Below, one piece after another: positions 33,305 to 41,133 of a stretch of 64,000 bases of DNA. This DNA is from an uncultured Bacteroidota bacterium (GTDB lineage Bacteria; Bacteroidota; Bacteroidia; Chitinophagales; Chitinophagaceae), in NCBI GenBank assembly GCA_903824665.1, contig CAIJXT010000005.1, forward strand, positions 1-64,000, given 5' to 3'. Every line of letters starts with the position of its first letter. Positions within the stretch are counted from its first letter, which is position 1. A program made the translations under genes and the position numbers. The notes beneath the pieces were generated by a model. The model searched no databases, had not been told where the DNA came from, and saw only the letters and a program-made list of their open reading frames with translations.

Positions 33305-34729
33305 ATGTACCTGAGCAAAACCAAAAAGAATGCTATAAGGCAACTTGCCCTGCTCGATTATGCAGCAGCAGCCCTTGCATGGTTTTGTTTCTGGATGTAC
33401 CGGCAACACTTTTTGACCGGGGTATCTTATGCCGGCACTTTAAAGATGCTGCATACAAGAGATTATATCAATATACTGTTGGTTATACCATGCGGTTGGC
33501 TTTTTGCGTACGTTCTTTCCGGCACCTACTTTGACCTTTACCGTAAATCCAGACTCAATGAGATCAACAGAACACTTATTTCGTGTATTCTGGGTTGTAT
33601 CATTGTGTCAGTAATTGTGTTTGGCAATGACACAGGAGATTACTCCTATTTCACCAACACAATAAGCAGGTATCTGCTCATACACACAACATTTGCACTA
33701 ACATTCAGACTTTGGATACTGTACCGGGTAAAGCTGAATCTGGTAAAAGGAAAGGTAGGGTTTAACACACTGATCATCGGTGGAAATCAACAAGCCATTA
33801 ATATCTACAAGCAAGTACTGGACAACCCGAAAGTACTGGGCAACATTTTCATCGGATTCATTTACTCGAACAAGGAGGCCAGCAACGGCATGAGCAAATT
33901 CCTGCCACAATTGGGTCATCTCTCTGATCTGGAGAAAATCATTGATGACCATCTGATAGAAGAAGTTATAGTGGCCGTAGACTCATCAGAGCATCATCTG
34001 CTCGAAAATATCCTTACCCGCCTCAGCTACCGGCCGGTGGTGGTAAAAGTACTGCCTGATTACTATGACATTATATCCGGATCTGTGAAGACAAGTAATG
34101 TTTATGATGCAGTACTGATACATATTCATCCGGATCTGATGCCTGACTGGCAGCGGGTGTGCAAGCGATTCATAGACATCCTTATATCCGGAATTTCATT
34201 GATCATGCTGTCGCCATTTTTGGTGTTTACAGCAATTATGGTAAAAATGTCTTCGAAGGGTGGTGTGATCTATAAGCAGGAAAGGATAGGGCTTTTTGGC
34301 AGGCCATTCCATATTTACAAGTTCAGATCAATGTATCTGGAAGCTGAAAATTCCGGACCGGCATTGTCCAGCAAACTGGACCCCAGGATAACGCCCTGGG
34401 GCAGGTTTATGCGCAAATGGCGCATAGATGAGTTGCCACAATTTCTGAACATACTGAAGGGCGATATGTCGCTGGTAGGTCCACGACCGGAACGAAAACA
34501 CTACATTAATATCATCAGCGAAAGTCACCCGCACTACAAATACCTGCACAAGGTAAAGCCCGGGCTTACCTCTTGGGGCATGGTGCAGTTTGGGTATGCC
34601 GAAAATGTGGGCGAAATGATAGAGCGAATGAAGTATGACCTGCTCTACATAGAAAACTGCTCGCTGGCCCTCGACCTCAAAATCATCATGTACACCTTCA
34701 TAGTTATCTTTCAGGGAAGGGGAAAATAA
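33305..34729 (+). CDS. Polyprenyl-phosphate sugar-1-phosphate transferase (WbaP/WcaJ type)
   Basis: Membrane enzyme of 474 residues that transfers a sugar-1-phosphate from a nucleotide sugar to undecaprenyl phosphate, the first step in building a surface polysaccharide. Four to five N-terminal membrane segments (15-125) are followed by a CoA_binding_3-like nucleotide-binding region (about 145-265; NTLIIGGNQQAINIYKQ). The transferase domain (about 280-474) contains IYKQERIGLFGRPFHIYKFRSM, KWRIDELPQFLNILKGDMSLVGPRPE and KPGLTSWGMVQFGY. It ends an operon that begins with the Gfo/Idh gene. No other glycosyltransferase or flippase gene is close, so the rest of the pathway is elsewhere. Confidence 0.92.
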   Translation: MYLSKTKKNAIRQLALLDYAAAALAWFCFWMYRQHFLTGVSYAGTLKMLHTRDYINILLVIPCGWLFAYVLSGTYFDLYRKSRLNEINRTLISCILGCIIVSVIVFGNDTGDYSYFTNTISRYLLIHTTFALTFRLWILYRVKLNLVKGKVGFNTLIIGGNQQAINIYKQVLDNPKVLGNIFIGFIYSNKEASNGMSKFLPQLGHLSDLEKIIDDHLIEEVIVAVDSSEHHLLENILTRLSYRPVVVKVLPDYYDIISGSVKTSNVYDAVLIHIHPDLMPDWQRVCKRFIDILISGISLIMLSPFLVFTAIMVKMSSKGGVIYKQERIGLFGRPFHIYKFRSMYLEAENSGPALSSKLDPRITPWGRFMRKWRIDELPQFLNILKGDMSLVGPRPERKHYINIISESHPHYKYLHKVKPGLTSWGMVQFGYAENVGEMIERMKYDLLYIENCSLALDLKIIMYTFIVIFQGRGK

Positions 34730-34737
34730 ACACAGTA

Positions 34738-35841
34738 TCAGCCAACCACATCGAAGGCACAAGCTGCAAACTGTTTGCCGTTGATGGCAATAGCAATCGA
34801 ATGGGCTCCGGAATAATGCCTGCGAGTGGTCATATCGGCAAAAGACTGACGTCGTGAAAAATCGACTACCTGCCCCGGGCGGTACGTGTTCTCTGTAATC
34901 TTAAACACCTTTTTGCTTTCCTTACTATTTGCTTTGGCATAGGTTATCACGTACTCGATGCGTAGTAAAACGGGTTCCTTTGCAACCACCAGCAATCTGA
35001 AATTAAAATGCAGGTGATCGCCGATACGAATTGCCTTTTGCGTAGTATTCAGACCCTCCACACGGCATCCGGGATCCAGGGAAAGTCCAAAAAAACTCAA
35101 TGCGTTCTGGTCGGCTTTCTTGAGCAACGTACGACAACCATGCTTTATTATCCAGTCGGTATTAGGATCTTTCCCCTTCCAACCTTCCACAAGTTTCATT
35201 ACAACCTGCGGATTGTCTTTGGCAATATCATTGATATTATTGGCAACGCTTCGCCTCACGAATTCTGACTGGTCGCTTTTTAGCAGCTCCAATATGGGAA
35301 GTATAAGACCCGGGTCCTTTTTGAGATCCTGCAATGCCATACCCCATGGCAGGCGGGGCCTGCACCCCTCACTCGCCAGGCGCCTCACGGAGGGATGTGG
35401 GTGTGTAGCCCATTGCAGCATTCGCCCAAGTACATGCACCTTATCATTTACAATAAAAGGGCGGATAGCATATTCGCAGCTGCTCAAAACAGTCACCTTT
35501 TCCATTGCCTGCAATGCAGCATCAACATTGTCAATGCCAAATTGCTCGATGTAGTCGGGTACAAACATATACAGGTAGCTATCGTCTCGTCCGGACAATT
35601 TGTGCAATCCATCGGAAAACGTGAGGACCTGCTTAATGTCTTTCCTGAAATCACCGCTAAGCATCTGATGTAATACGGTGCTGATGCGGCGGATACGTTG
35701 CTTTAGTTCGAGGTCAATCCAGTCACCTGAAAACACCTGATCAAGGAATGCTTTTTTGTCAAAACCTTTTACGGTAGCGGCACCAACGTCTGCTACCTTT
35801 CCCAGAAAAACGGGGTTGTATATGTTCTTAAGTGGCTCCAT
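34738..35841 (-). CDS. AlkD-like DNA alkylation repair protein (HEAT-like repeats)
   Basis: A 367-residue protein of the DNA alkylation repair (AlkC/AlkD) superfamily, made of HEAT-like helical repeats. Characteristic segments: QVFSGDWIDLELKQRIRRI, CEYAIRPFIVNDKVHVLGRMLQWATHPHPSVRRLASEGCRPRLPWG and SDQSEFVRRSVANNINDIAKDNP. Family members excise or bind alkylated bases. The last ~115 residues (from GCRVEGL) are beta-rich (HFNFRLLVVAKEPVLLRIEYVITY) and not part of AlkD, so this is the longer AlkC-like form. It follows the glycosyltransferase at 37804 by 16 bases and probably shares its transcript, an odd pairing. Repair activity is inferred. Confidence 0.8.
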   Translation of the reverse strand: MEPLKNIYNPVFLGKVADVGAATVKGFDKKAFLDQVFSGDWIDLELKQRIRRISTVLHQMLSGDFRKDIKQVLTFSDGLHKLSGRDDSYLYMFVPDYIEQFGIDNVDAALQAMEKVTVLSSCEYAIRPFIVNDKVHVLGRMLQWATHPHPSVRRLASEGCRPRLPWGMALQDLKKDPGLILPILELLKSDQSEFVRRSVANNINDIAKDNPQVVMKLVEGWKGKDPNTDWIIKHGCRTLLKKADQNALSFFGLSLDPGCRVEGLNTTQKAIRIGDHLHFNFRLLVVAKEPVLLRIEYVITYAKANSKESKKVFKITENTYRPGQVVDFSRRQSFADMTTRRHYSGAHSIAIAINGKQFAACAFDVVG

Positions 35842-35857
35842 GTCTTATTTTTGGGGG

Positions 35858-37804
35858 CTATTTGATAGCTGCTTTTCGCGTCAGTTTTTCAACAAATTCG
35901 GGAGAGGTTTTATAACCCAATTCGCGGGCCTTTAACACGTAACGATAAGCCTTTGCGGCATCGCCCGTGGAATCGTAGGCAACGCTAAGATTGTAGGCTG
36001 CAGATTGCTGTACATCCTTCGAATTCATTTTTACCGCGATTTCCCAATCCTGAATTGCCAATCGCATCTGGTTGGTGCCGAAATAGGCGCAGCCCCGTAA
36101 AAAATAATAAAACGGATTGTTGCTGTTGAGCTTCATCAGCATATCGTACTGCATAATGGCCGGCGCATATTGCTGTGTTTGTACAGATTGATTGGCTATA
36201 CCTGCCATTGCCTTTTCTGCGTCTGCCGGATTGAGGGAAATAGCCTTGATATACCTTCGGAAAGCACCGAGAGAATCGCCCTGACGGACAAAAGCCACAG
36301 CACTGTCTATATAAGCCATAAAACTTTTATCACCCGGCACTGCCTGCATAGCAGAACTAAAACCCGGTGCACCAGTGCCCTGTAATGCCTGCAGGGCTTC
36401 GATCTTCGCGATATTCGCTTTCACTTTATCATCAGCAGCATTGATAGTAGCCAGCAATCCATAATCTGCCATCGCCTTATCCAGTTCACCAATACTGAAA
36501 TAATAATTGCCCCGCCACTTGTAGGAAAGCAAAGCCCTGTAAGGGTATTTCTCAATGGCATCAGACAGCAGTGTCTCAGAATTTTGCCAAACTTTAGTGC
36601 GCTCAAAGCAGAGAAATGCCATACCGGCGGATGCCAGAAACACCAGCACAATTGCAGACTGCCTGAATGCAGGAAAATGATCAATAAACTTGTGTATCAA
36701 ATAACCCAGCAAAAAAAGCAAACCTATATATGCCACATAGGAATACCGGTCGGACATGATGGCGGCCCCTACAGAAATGAACTGTAAAACAAAAACAACA
36801 TTGACGAGGAAGAACCCCATGCCAAATAAGTAAATGCGCAGATATGGGCTTTTGCGCCGGTACAGGTACCATGTAGGCAACAGGATAACTGCCAGCGCTA
36901 TAAACGGCGCAGCATAATATATACCAGGCAGACTGCCGGAAATGTAGCGATAAGGGTATGGATAAAAAGTGGAGAGATAGGTGGGGTTGAAAAGTTTGGA
37001 GATGTACATAACAAAACCATACGCAGCATACATAACACGCTCAGCTACTGTAAGGACTCCGAATGATGCAACAGCTCCAGTGCGGCTCTGCGTATAAAAA
37101 GCCATACCACCGCATAATAGTGAAAAGAGAAAAAACGCGATCTTTTCTGTCAACAGTTTTTTAGTCATGGAACGCTGAAAAAGCACATCAAGACACAACA
37201 GTGAGAGCGGGAAAACAACAGCCATAGGCTTGGACAAACACGACAAAACAAAAAGTGCAAAAGTGACCCACAACCATCGGGGCTGAAGCGCATCTAAGTA
37301 GCGCAGGTAAGTAATAAGCCCTGCAATGTAGAAAAATGCATACAGCACATCTTTGCGTTCAGATATCCAGGCTACCGATTCAACATGCATCGGGTGAATA
37401 CCAAACCATAAAGCACCAAATGACGCTATGAACAAACCGGCATTTTCTTTGAGCAACAGCCTCTTGCATAAACGGACAAACAGAAAAAAGATCAGGATAG
37501 AATTGAGGATATGAATCAGGACATTTGTTAGGTAGTATGACCATGGATTGAGGCCGGCAAAATGATAGTTGAGAGCTAGCGACAACATACATAACGGATG
37601 GTAATTGTTTTTGGTAATATCCTCTGTGAATATCACTTTAAGATTCTCTGCTGAAAATGATGTGATGTATTTGTCATTGGTGACATAGAAGTCGTCATCC
37701 CAGTTAGTAAACTGATTCTGCAGTGTGTGGCTGAAACACAGAAAAACAACAATACTGAGAACGGTAATTATGAGGGTCTTTTGGGCTGTTAAAGACAAGT
37801 TCAT
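35858..37804 (-). CDS. TMTC-like GT-C glycosyltransferase with C-terminal TPRs
   Basis: A 648-residue polytopic membrane protein with about ten membrane segments (to ~390). The acidic loop FTNWDDDFYVTNDKYI (Asp36-38) lies after the first helix, where GT-C enzymes keep their catalytic acid. Other shared motifs are NYHPLCMLSLALNYHFAGLNPWSYYLTNVLIHILN, FGIHPMHVESVAWISERKDVLY and LSCLSKPMAVVFPLSLL. The C-terminal ~200 residues form TPR units (YFSIGELDKAMADYGLLA, LNPADAEKAMAGIAN, FYYFLRGCAYFGTNQMRLAIQDW). TMTC proteins are O-mannosyltransferases; bacterial homologues probably glycosylate envelope proteins. A gene of related design lies at 22158. Confidence 0.82.
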   Translation of the reverse strand: MNLSLTAQKTLIITVLSIVVFLCFSHTLQNQFTNWDDDFYVTNDKYITSFSAENLKVIFTEDITKNNYHPLCMLSLALNYHFAGLNPWSYYLTNVLIHILNSILIFFLFVRLCKRLLLKENAGLFIASFGALWFGIHPMHVESVAWISERKDVLYAFFYIAGLITYLRYLDALQPRWLWVTFALFVLSCLSKPMAVVFPLSLLCLDVLFQRSMTKKLLTEKIAFFLFSLLCGGMAFYTQSRTGAVASFGVLTVAERVMYAAYGFVMYISKLFNPTYLSTFYPYPYRYISGSLPGIYYAAPFIALAVILLPTWYLYRRKSPYLRIYLFGMGFFLVNVVFVLQFISVGAAIMSDRYSYVAYIGLLFLLGYLIHKFIDHFPAFRQSAIVLVFLASAGMAFLCFERTKVWQNSETLLSDAIEKYPYRALLSYKWRGNYYFSIGELDKAMADYGLLATINAADDKVKANIAKIEALQALQGTGAPGFSSAMQAVPGDKSFMAYIDSAVAFVRQGDSLGAFRRYIKAISLNPADAEKAMAGIANQSVQTQQYAPAIMQYDMLMKLNSNNPFYYFLRGCAYFGTNQMRLAIQDWEIAVKMNSKDVQQSAAYNLSVAYDSTGDAAKAYRYVLKARELGYKTSPEFVEKLTRKAAIK

Positions 37805-38019
37805 AAGGATTTGTCAGATTAAAAAGGAATGCATCAAAGTAAACCTTTTTTTTTGACTGTCGAAAATCTGAGCATGTACAAAATGACTGATGTGCACGTA
37901 GCAATCCGAATCTGCGCGCCTTTGGGAAGGCATAAAAAACTAATTCAACGTTTTTTTTCTGTTGCATTAAACCCGGCAAATAAAATAGAATCAAATACAC
38001 GAACCAAAAACAAAAAACT

Positions 38020-38295
38020 ATGAATACGAGAATCATTTTGGGAATAGGTGCTGCTGTGATTGCGCTGACATTTACAGGCATTGAAAGTAAGGCTCAGCGC
38101 AGGTGCGGTACCACTGTGTCTGTATACCATTACCCGCCGCCAGCAAGGTATTGTGCACCTGCACCAAGGTATTGCTCTCCCCCACCCGTTACTTACTACT
38201 ACGGCCGGCCGCGGCTGGTACCCCCCCGGCGTTATGCATACAGGCATCCGGCAGGCTACCGGTACAACCGCCACGGGCATGGCCGCTGCAGGTAG
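38020..38295 (+). CDS. Short exported Pro/Tyr/Arg-rich protein
   Basis: A 91-residue protein: signal peptide (MNTRIILGIGAAVIALTFTGIESKA), then a low-complexity mature part of ~65 residues dominated by Pro, Tyr, Arg and Cys (YHYPPPARYCAPAPRYCSPP, RYAYRHPAGYRYNRHGHGRC). Four cysteines are regularly placed. The His/Gly-rich end could bind metal. No homologous family recognised; similar short PxY-type proteins are common envelope components in this group. A strong terminator follows 28 bases after the stop, so it is monocistronic. Coding status is supported by the intact signal peptide. Confidence 0.7.
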   Translation: MNTRIILGIGAAVIALTFTGIESKAQRRCGTTVSVYHYPPPARYCAPAPRYCSPPPVTYYYGRPRLVPPRRYAYRHPAGYRYNRHGHGRCR

Positions 38296-38323
38296 CCAGA
38301 GCTGATCAATTGAATATCCATTC

Positions 38324-38370
38324 CCCACAGGTCACGATAGAAATTCGGTGATCTGTGGGTTTCTTTTTTC
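38324..38370 (+). terminator. Terminator after the 38020-38295 gene
   Basis: A 12-bp stem (38324-38335 with 38348-38359, one G-T pair) with a 12-base loop, followed by TTTCTTTTTT. Confidence 0.85.
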
Positions 38371-38476
38371 AAATATGCCACGAATTAGTTATAAAAAACC
38401 GTATATTAGCAGCTGATGCCAACGGCAACCATCATCTGGAAAGCCGGCAAATATTAACCTTACAAATTATACAAAA

Positions 38477-38815
38477 ATGGACCAACAGAAAGCTGACATG
38501 TTCATTGCCACAAATGCAAAATTTTTTGAAAGCCACCTGATTCCGCATATTAATGAAATGCTGACGCGGGCAGATGATTCAAAATTCATCGTTTTGCAAT
38601 CTTTAGGTCTTAAAGACCCTACAATGATGTTGATTGTTTCGATCTTCGGAGGCAATCTGGGTATAGATCGCTTCATGGTTGGTGATACCGGATTGGGTAT
38701 TGGTAAACTGCTTACCTGCGGCGGTCTGGGTATATGGACGATAGTAGACTGGTTCATGATTCAGGGCAGGACCCGCGAACTGAACTTTGCCAAACTGCAG
38801 CGGGCAATGCTATAA
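38477..38815 (+). CDS. TM2-domain membrane protein
   Basis: A 112-residue protein with two C-terminal membrane helices separated by a tight turn, the TM2 arrangement. The key motif is GGNLGIDRFMVGDTGLGIGKLLTCGGLGIWTIVDWF (about 59-95), preceded by a helical cytosolic region. TM2 proteins are small inner-membrane proteins of unknown biochemical role. First of four closely packed genes (38477-40517) whose gaps are 8, 9 and -1 bases, so they form an operon with a DUF2752 protein, a DUF4870-like protein and an M48 protease. Confidence 0.85.
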   Translation: MDQQKADMFIATNAKFFESHLIPHINEMLTRADDSKFIVLQSLGLKDPTMMLIVSIFGGNLGIDRFMVGDTGLGIGKLLTCGGLGIWTIVDWFMIQGRTRELNFAKLQRAML

Positions 38816-38823
38816 CACTAACC

Positions 38824-39234
38824 ATGACCAGGTCAAGGTTGTATGTTTTTATGTCATTTTTATCCCTGGCCGGTTTCGGCTGGGTGATACTGAATTTGTT
38901 GCAGCCCGGAAAGATGCAAGCGCTAAGTGCTTGTCCTTTCAGGGCAGTTACCGGGATTCCGTGTCCGGCCTGCAACAGTACACACTCCGTAGTGAAGATC
39001 ATTCAGCTCAACTGGATAGGCGCTTGGTTTGACAACCCGTTAGGGTTTGTACTTACCGCGGGTCTGTTTGTTTTTCCAGTATGGATCTTATTCGATACAG
39101 TAAGGGCGAAGAGTACGTTTTACGAATGGTATCTTGCGACAGAGCAGTTTGTACGCCGGCGTTGGGTAGCTATCCCACTTATTGCTATTGTGGTTGCAAA
39201 CTGGCTATGGAGTATCCATAAATTCACCCATTAA
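38824..39234 (+). CDS. DUF2752 membrane protein
   Basis: A 136-residue membrane protein; ATG 38824 lies 8 bases after the TM2 gene stop. It has the DUF2752 signature CPFRAVTGIPCPACNSTHSVVKI (about 41-63), with cysteines at CPF and CPAC, and three to four membrane segments. The family is often encoded next to TM2 proteins in Bacteroidota. Function not established; the Cys pair could bind metal or be redox active. Confidence 0.85.
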   Translation: MTRSRLYVFMSFLSLAGFGWVILNLLQPGKMQALSACPFRAVTGIPCPACNSTHSVVKIIQLNWIGAWFDNPLGFVLTAGLFVFPVWILFDTVRAKSTFYEWYLATEQFVRRRWVAIPLIAIVVANWLWSIHKFTH

Positions 39235-39243
39235 AGCACACTA

Positions 39244-39714
39244 ATGACCGAAGGTTTTGCATATACGCCTAATGAAATGGAGCTTGAAAAAGCATCGAAC
39301 GGGTACCTGATGTCGCTGATAGCTGTGATGGCAGGCATGCCTTTGCCGATCATAAACCTGATGGCAACATTGTTTTTTTATCTGGGTAATAGAAAAAGCA
39401 CCTGGTTTGTACGGTGGCATTGCACCCAAATGCTACTATCGCAACTCACTGTGCTGATAGTGAATAGCATCGGTTTTTCCTGGACACTGTCAGTGCTCTG
39501 GGGATCGTCCATACTATCGAACAACTATATTGCGTATATGATCACAATTGTGCTTTTCAACCTCGCAGAGTTTGTTGTGACGATAGCTCTGGCGGTAAAA
39601 ACCAGAAATGGGGAACATGTACGTCTGTGGTTGTGGGGCGCACTCACTGATCGTATCTGCAAGCAGCGGACAACAGAACAACACTATTTTGCATTGCCGG
39701 AAAATCACCAATAA
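39244..39714 (+). CDS. DUF4870-like polytopic membrane protein
   Basis: A 156-residue protein with three to four membrane helices: ASNGYLMSLIAVMAGMPLPIINLMATLFFYLG, FVRWHCTQMLLSQLTVLIVNSIGF and IVLFNLAEFVVTIALAV. The W-H-x3-Q element after the first helices resembles DUF4870 proteins (HxxQ). Its stop overlaps the start of the M48 protease (TAATG), so the two are translationally coupled. It could be a membrane partner or regulator of that protease; this is inferred from gene order only. Confidence 0.7.
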   Translation: MTEGFAYTPNEMELEKASNGYLMSLIAVMAGMPLPIINLMATLFFYLGNRKSTWFVRWHCTQMLLSQLTVLIVNSIGFSWTLSVLWGSSILSNNYIAYMITIVLFNLAEFVVTIALAVKTRNGEHVRLWLWGALTDRICKQRTTEQHYFALPENHQ

Positions 39715-40517
39715 TGGGAAAAATAACACTACAAATACTTGTCGTTGTCGGAATATTTCTGGGGATATGGTTCGTCTTCAGCCAGATTGATTTTGTAAAA
39801 ATGCTACACCTCAACAAGATCAGTAAGCGAATGGAAGACAAGATCGGCGAGGTGATCATGGAAACCATAGAAAAGACAAACAAAATAGGCAAACGGGATG
39901 AGGGCGGTGAAATACTCGACAAGATAAAGGAACGCCTGTGCGAGGGCGCAGCAATCAATAAGCGCGACATACATGTGCACCTGGTGGAGAGTAGTGAGAT
40001 CAATGCATTTGCATTGCCAGGAAACCATCTGGTGGTATATACCGGTCTGATAAAACGATGCGACAGTGTTTCGGAATTATGCGGAGTAATGGCACATGAG
40101 ATTGGGCACTTGCAACTAAAACATGTAATGAAGCGGCTTGCCGGCAAAATGGGCATTACAGTGCTTGCATCTGTGGTGACGAATGGCAACTCGGAAGTAG
40201 TAGGGAATATCATTGAGCTGCTGTCATCATCAGCCTTTGAGCGTAAGCAGGAAGCTGAGGCCGATGCTTTTGCTGTCGATTGTCTGCACCGAGCTCATAT
40301 CAATCAGGAAGGCTTCTCGAACTTCATGCTGAAAATTGCAGAAATACATTCGGCGGTACCTGAAGTAATGGAATGGATCAGTTCGCATCCGGACTCGAGA
40401 AAAAGGGCTGAAGAAATACGCACCCTAGCCAGCAAAAAGGGAGCGACCAAGCACACGGAAGTCATCAGCGAAGCAGACTGGCAAGAGTTAAAAGACGCTG
40501 CTGCTAATCTGAACTGA
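39714..40517 (+). CDS. Membrane-anchored M48-family metalloprotease
   Basis: A 267-residue zinc protease with one N-terminal membrane anchor (about 4-24). The catalytic motif is H128-E-I-G-H132 in GVMAHEIGHLQLKH; the third ligand is likely the Glu of KQEAEADAFAVDC. The last part (SHPDSRKRAEEIRTL) is the family's C-terminal helix. Similar M48 proteases (BepA, Oma1 or YggG-like) degrade misfolded envelope proteins. It ends the operon TM2-DUF2752-DUF4870-M48. Whether the active site faces the periplasm cannot be decided from the sequence. Confidence 0.88.
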   Translation: MGKITLQILVVVGIFLGIWFVFSQIDFVKMLHLNKISKRMEDKIGEVIMETIEKTNKIGKRDEGGEILDKIKERLCEGAAINKRDIHVHLVESSEINAFALPGNHLVVYTGLIKRCDSVSELCGVMAHEIGHLQLKHVMKRLAGKMGITVLASVVTNGNSEVVGNIIELLSSSAFERKQEAEADAFAVDCLHRAHINQEGFSNFMLKIAEIHSAVPEVMEWISSHPDSRKRAEEIRTLASKKGATKHTEVISEADWQELKDAAANLN

Positions 40518-40671
40518 CCTAACCCACCCTTGAAAAATGATACACCCCGGACTACTCATAGGCTGCGGGGATGCAATTGACTGAGTGACAAAGAAAAATG
40601 TGCACTTCCCTCGATATATTGAAGTATTTCTTTTACTTTTATTTCCATTCTTAAAACAGAAACTGGCAAAC

Positions 40672-41085
40672 ATGAAAAAAGCGATTTTTCTTTTCTATAT
40701 TTTAGTGATGACATGCTGCACAACGAAAGTAGCGACAGCGCAGGAAAAACAAAAAGCCAGGATCAGCCTCATCAGGCAAAATGGCAATACCGTTGCACTC
40801 ACTGTAACATCGTCGACAGAATTTTATATGGGTGGCAACAAACATGTGCTTTATATAGGCACAAAAAAATATGACCTGTATGATCAGAACAATATTGATG
40901 GACGTGGCATGCTCAAATTCTTTCTGCCAACAGCCGACTATAAAGCAATGAAAAACGGAACACCGGTATATCTCTCGTATGGCGAACTGGAAATAGACAA
41001 TGAACAGCAGTTGGCAGAAATGAGCAAAGATGCAGACACCAAGTGCTGGTATCTGGGCAAGCTAAATAAGAAGGTACAGAAATAG
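40672..41085 (+). CDS. Exported protein of unknown function
   Basis: A 137-residue protein; I start it at the ATG at 40672, where a lipoprotein-like signal follows (MKKAIFLFYILVMTCC). The longer frame from 40585 has no signal character. The mature part is beta-rich and polar (KARISLIRQNGNTVALTVTSS, HVLYIGTKKYDLYDQ). No family recognised. The large hydrolase gene starts 48 bases later, so a shared transcript is possible. Confidence 0.7.
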   Translation: MKKAIFLFYILVMTCCTTKVATAQEKQKARISLIRQNGNTVALTVTSSTEFYMGGNKHVLYIGTKKYDLYDQNNIDGRGMLKFFLPTADYKAMKNGTPVYLSYGELEIDNEQQLAEMSKDADTKCWYLGKLNKKVQK

Positions 41086-41133
41086 CAGGAAACGGGCAAC
41101 AATCAATCATTTACTTCAATCTTACCGAAAAGC

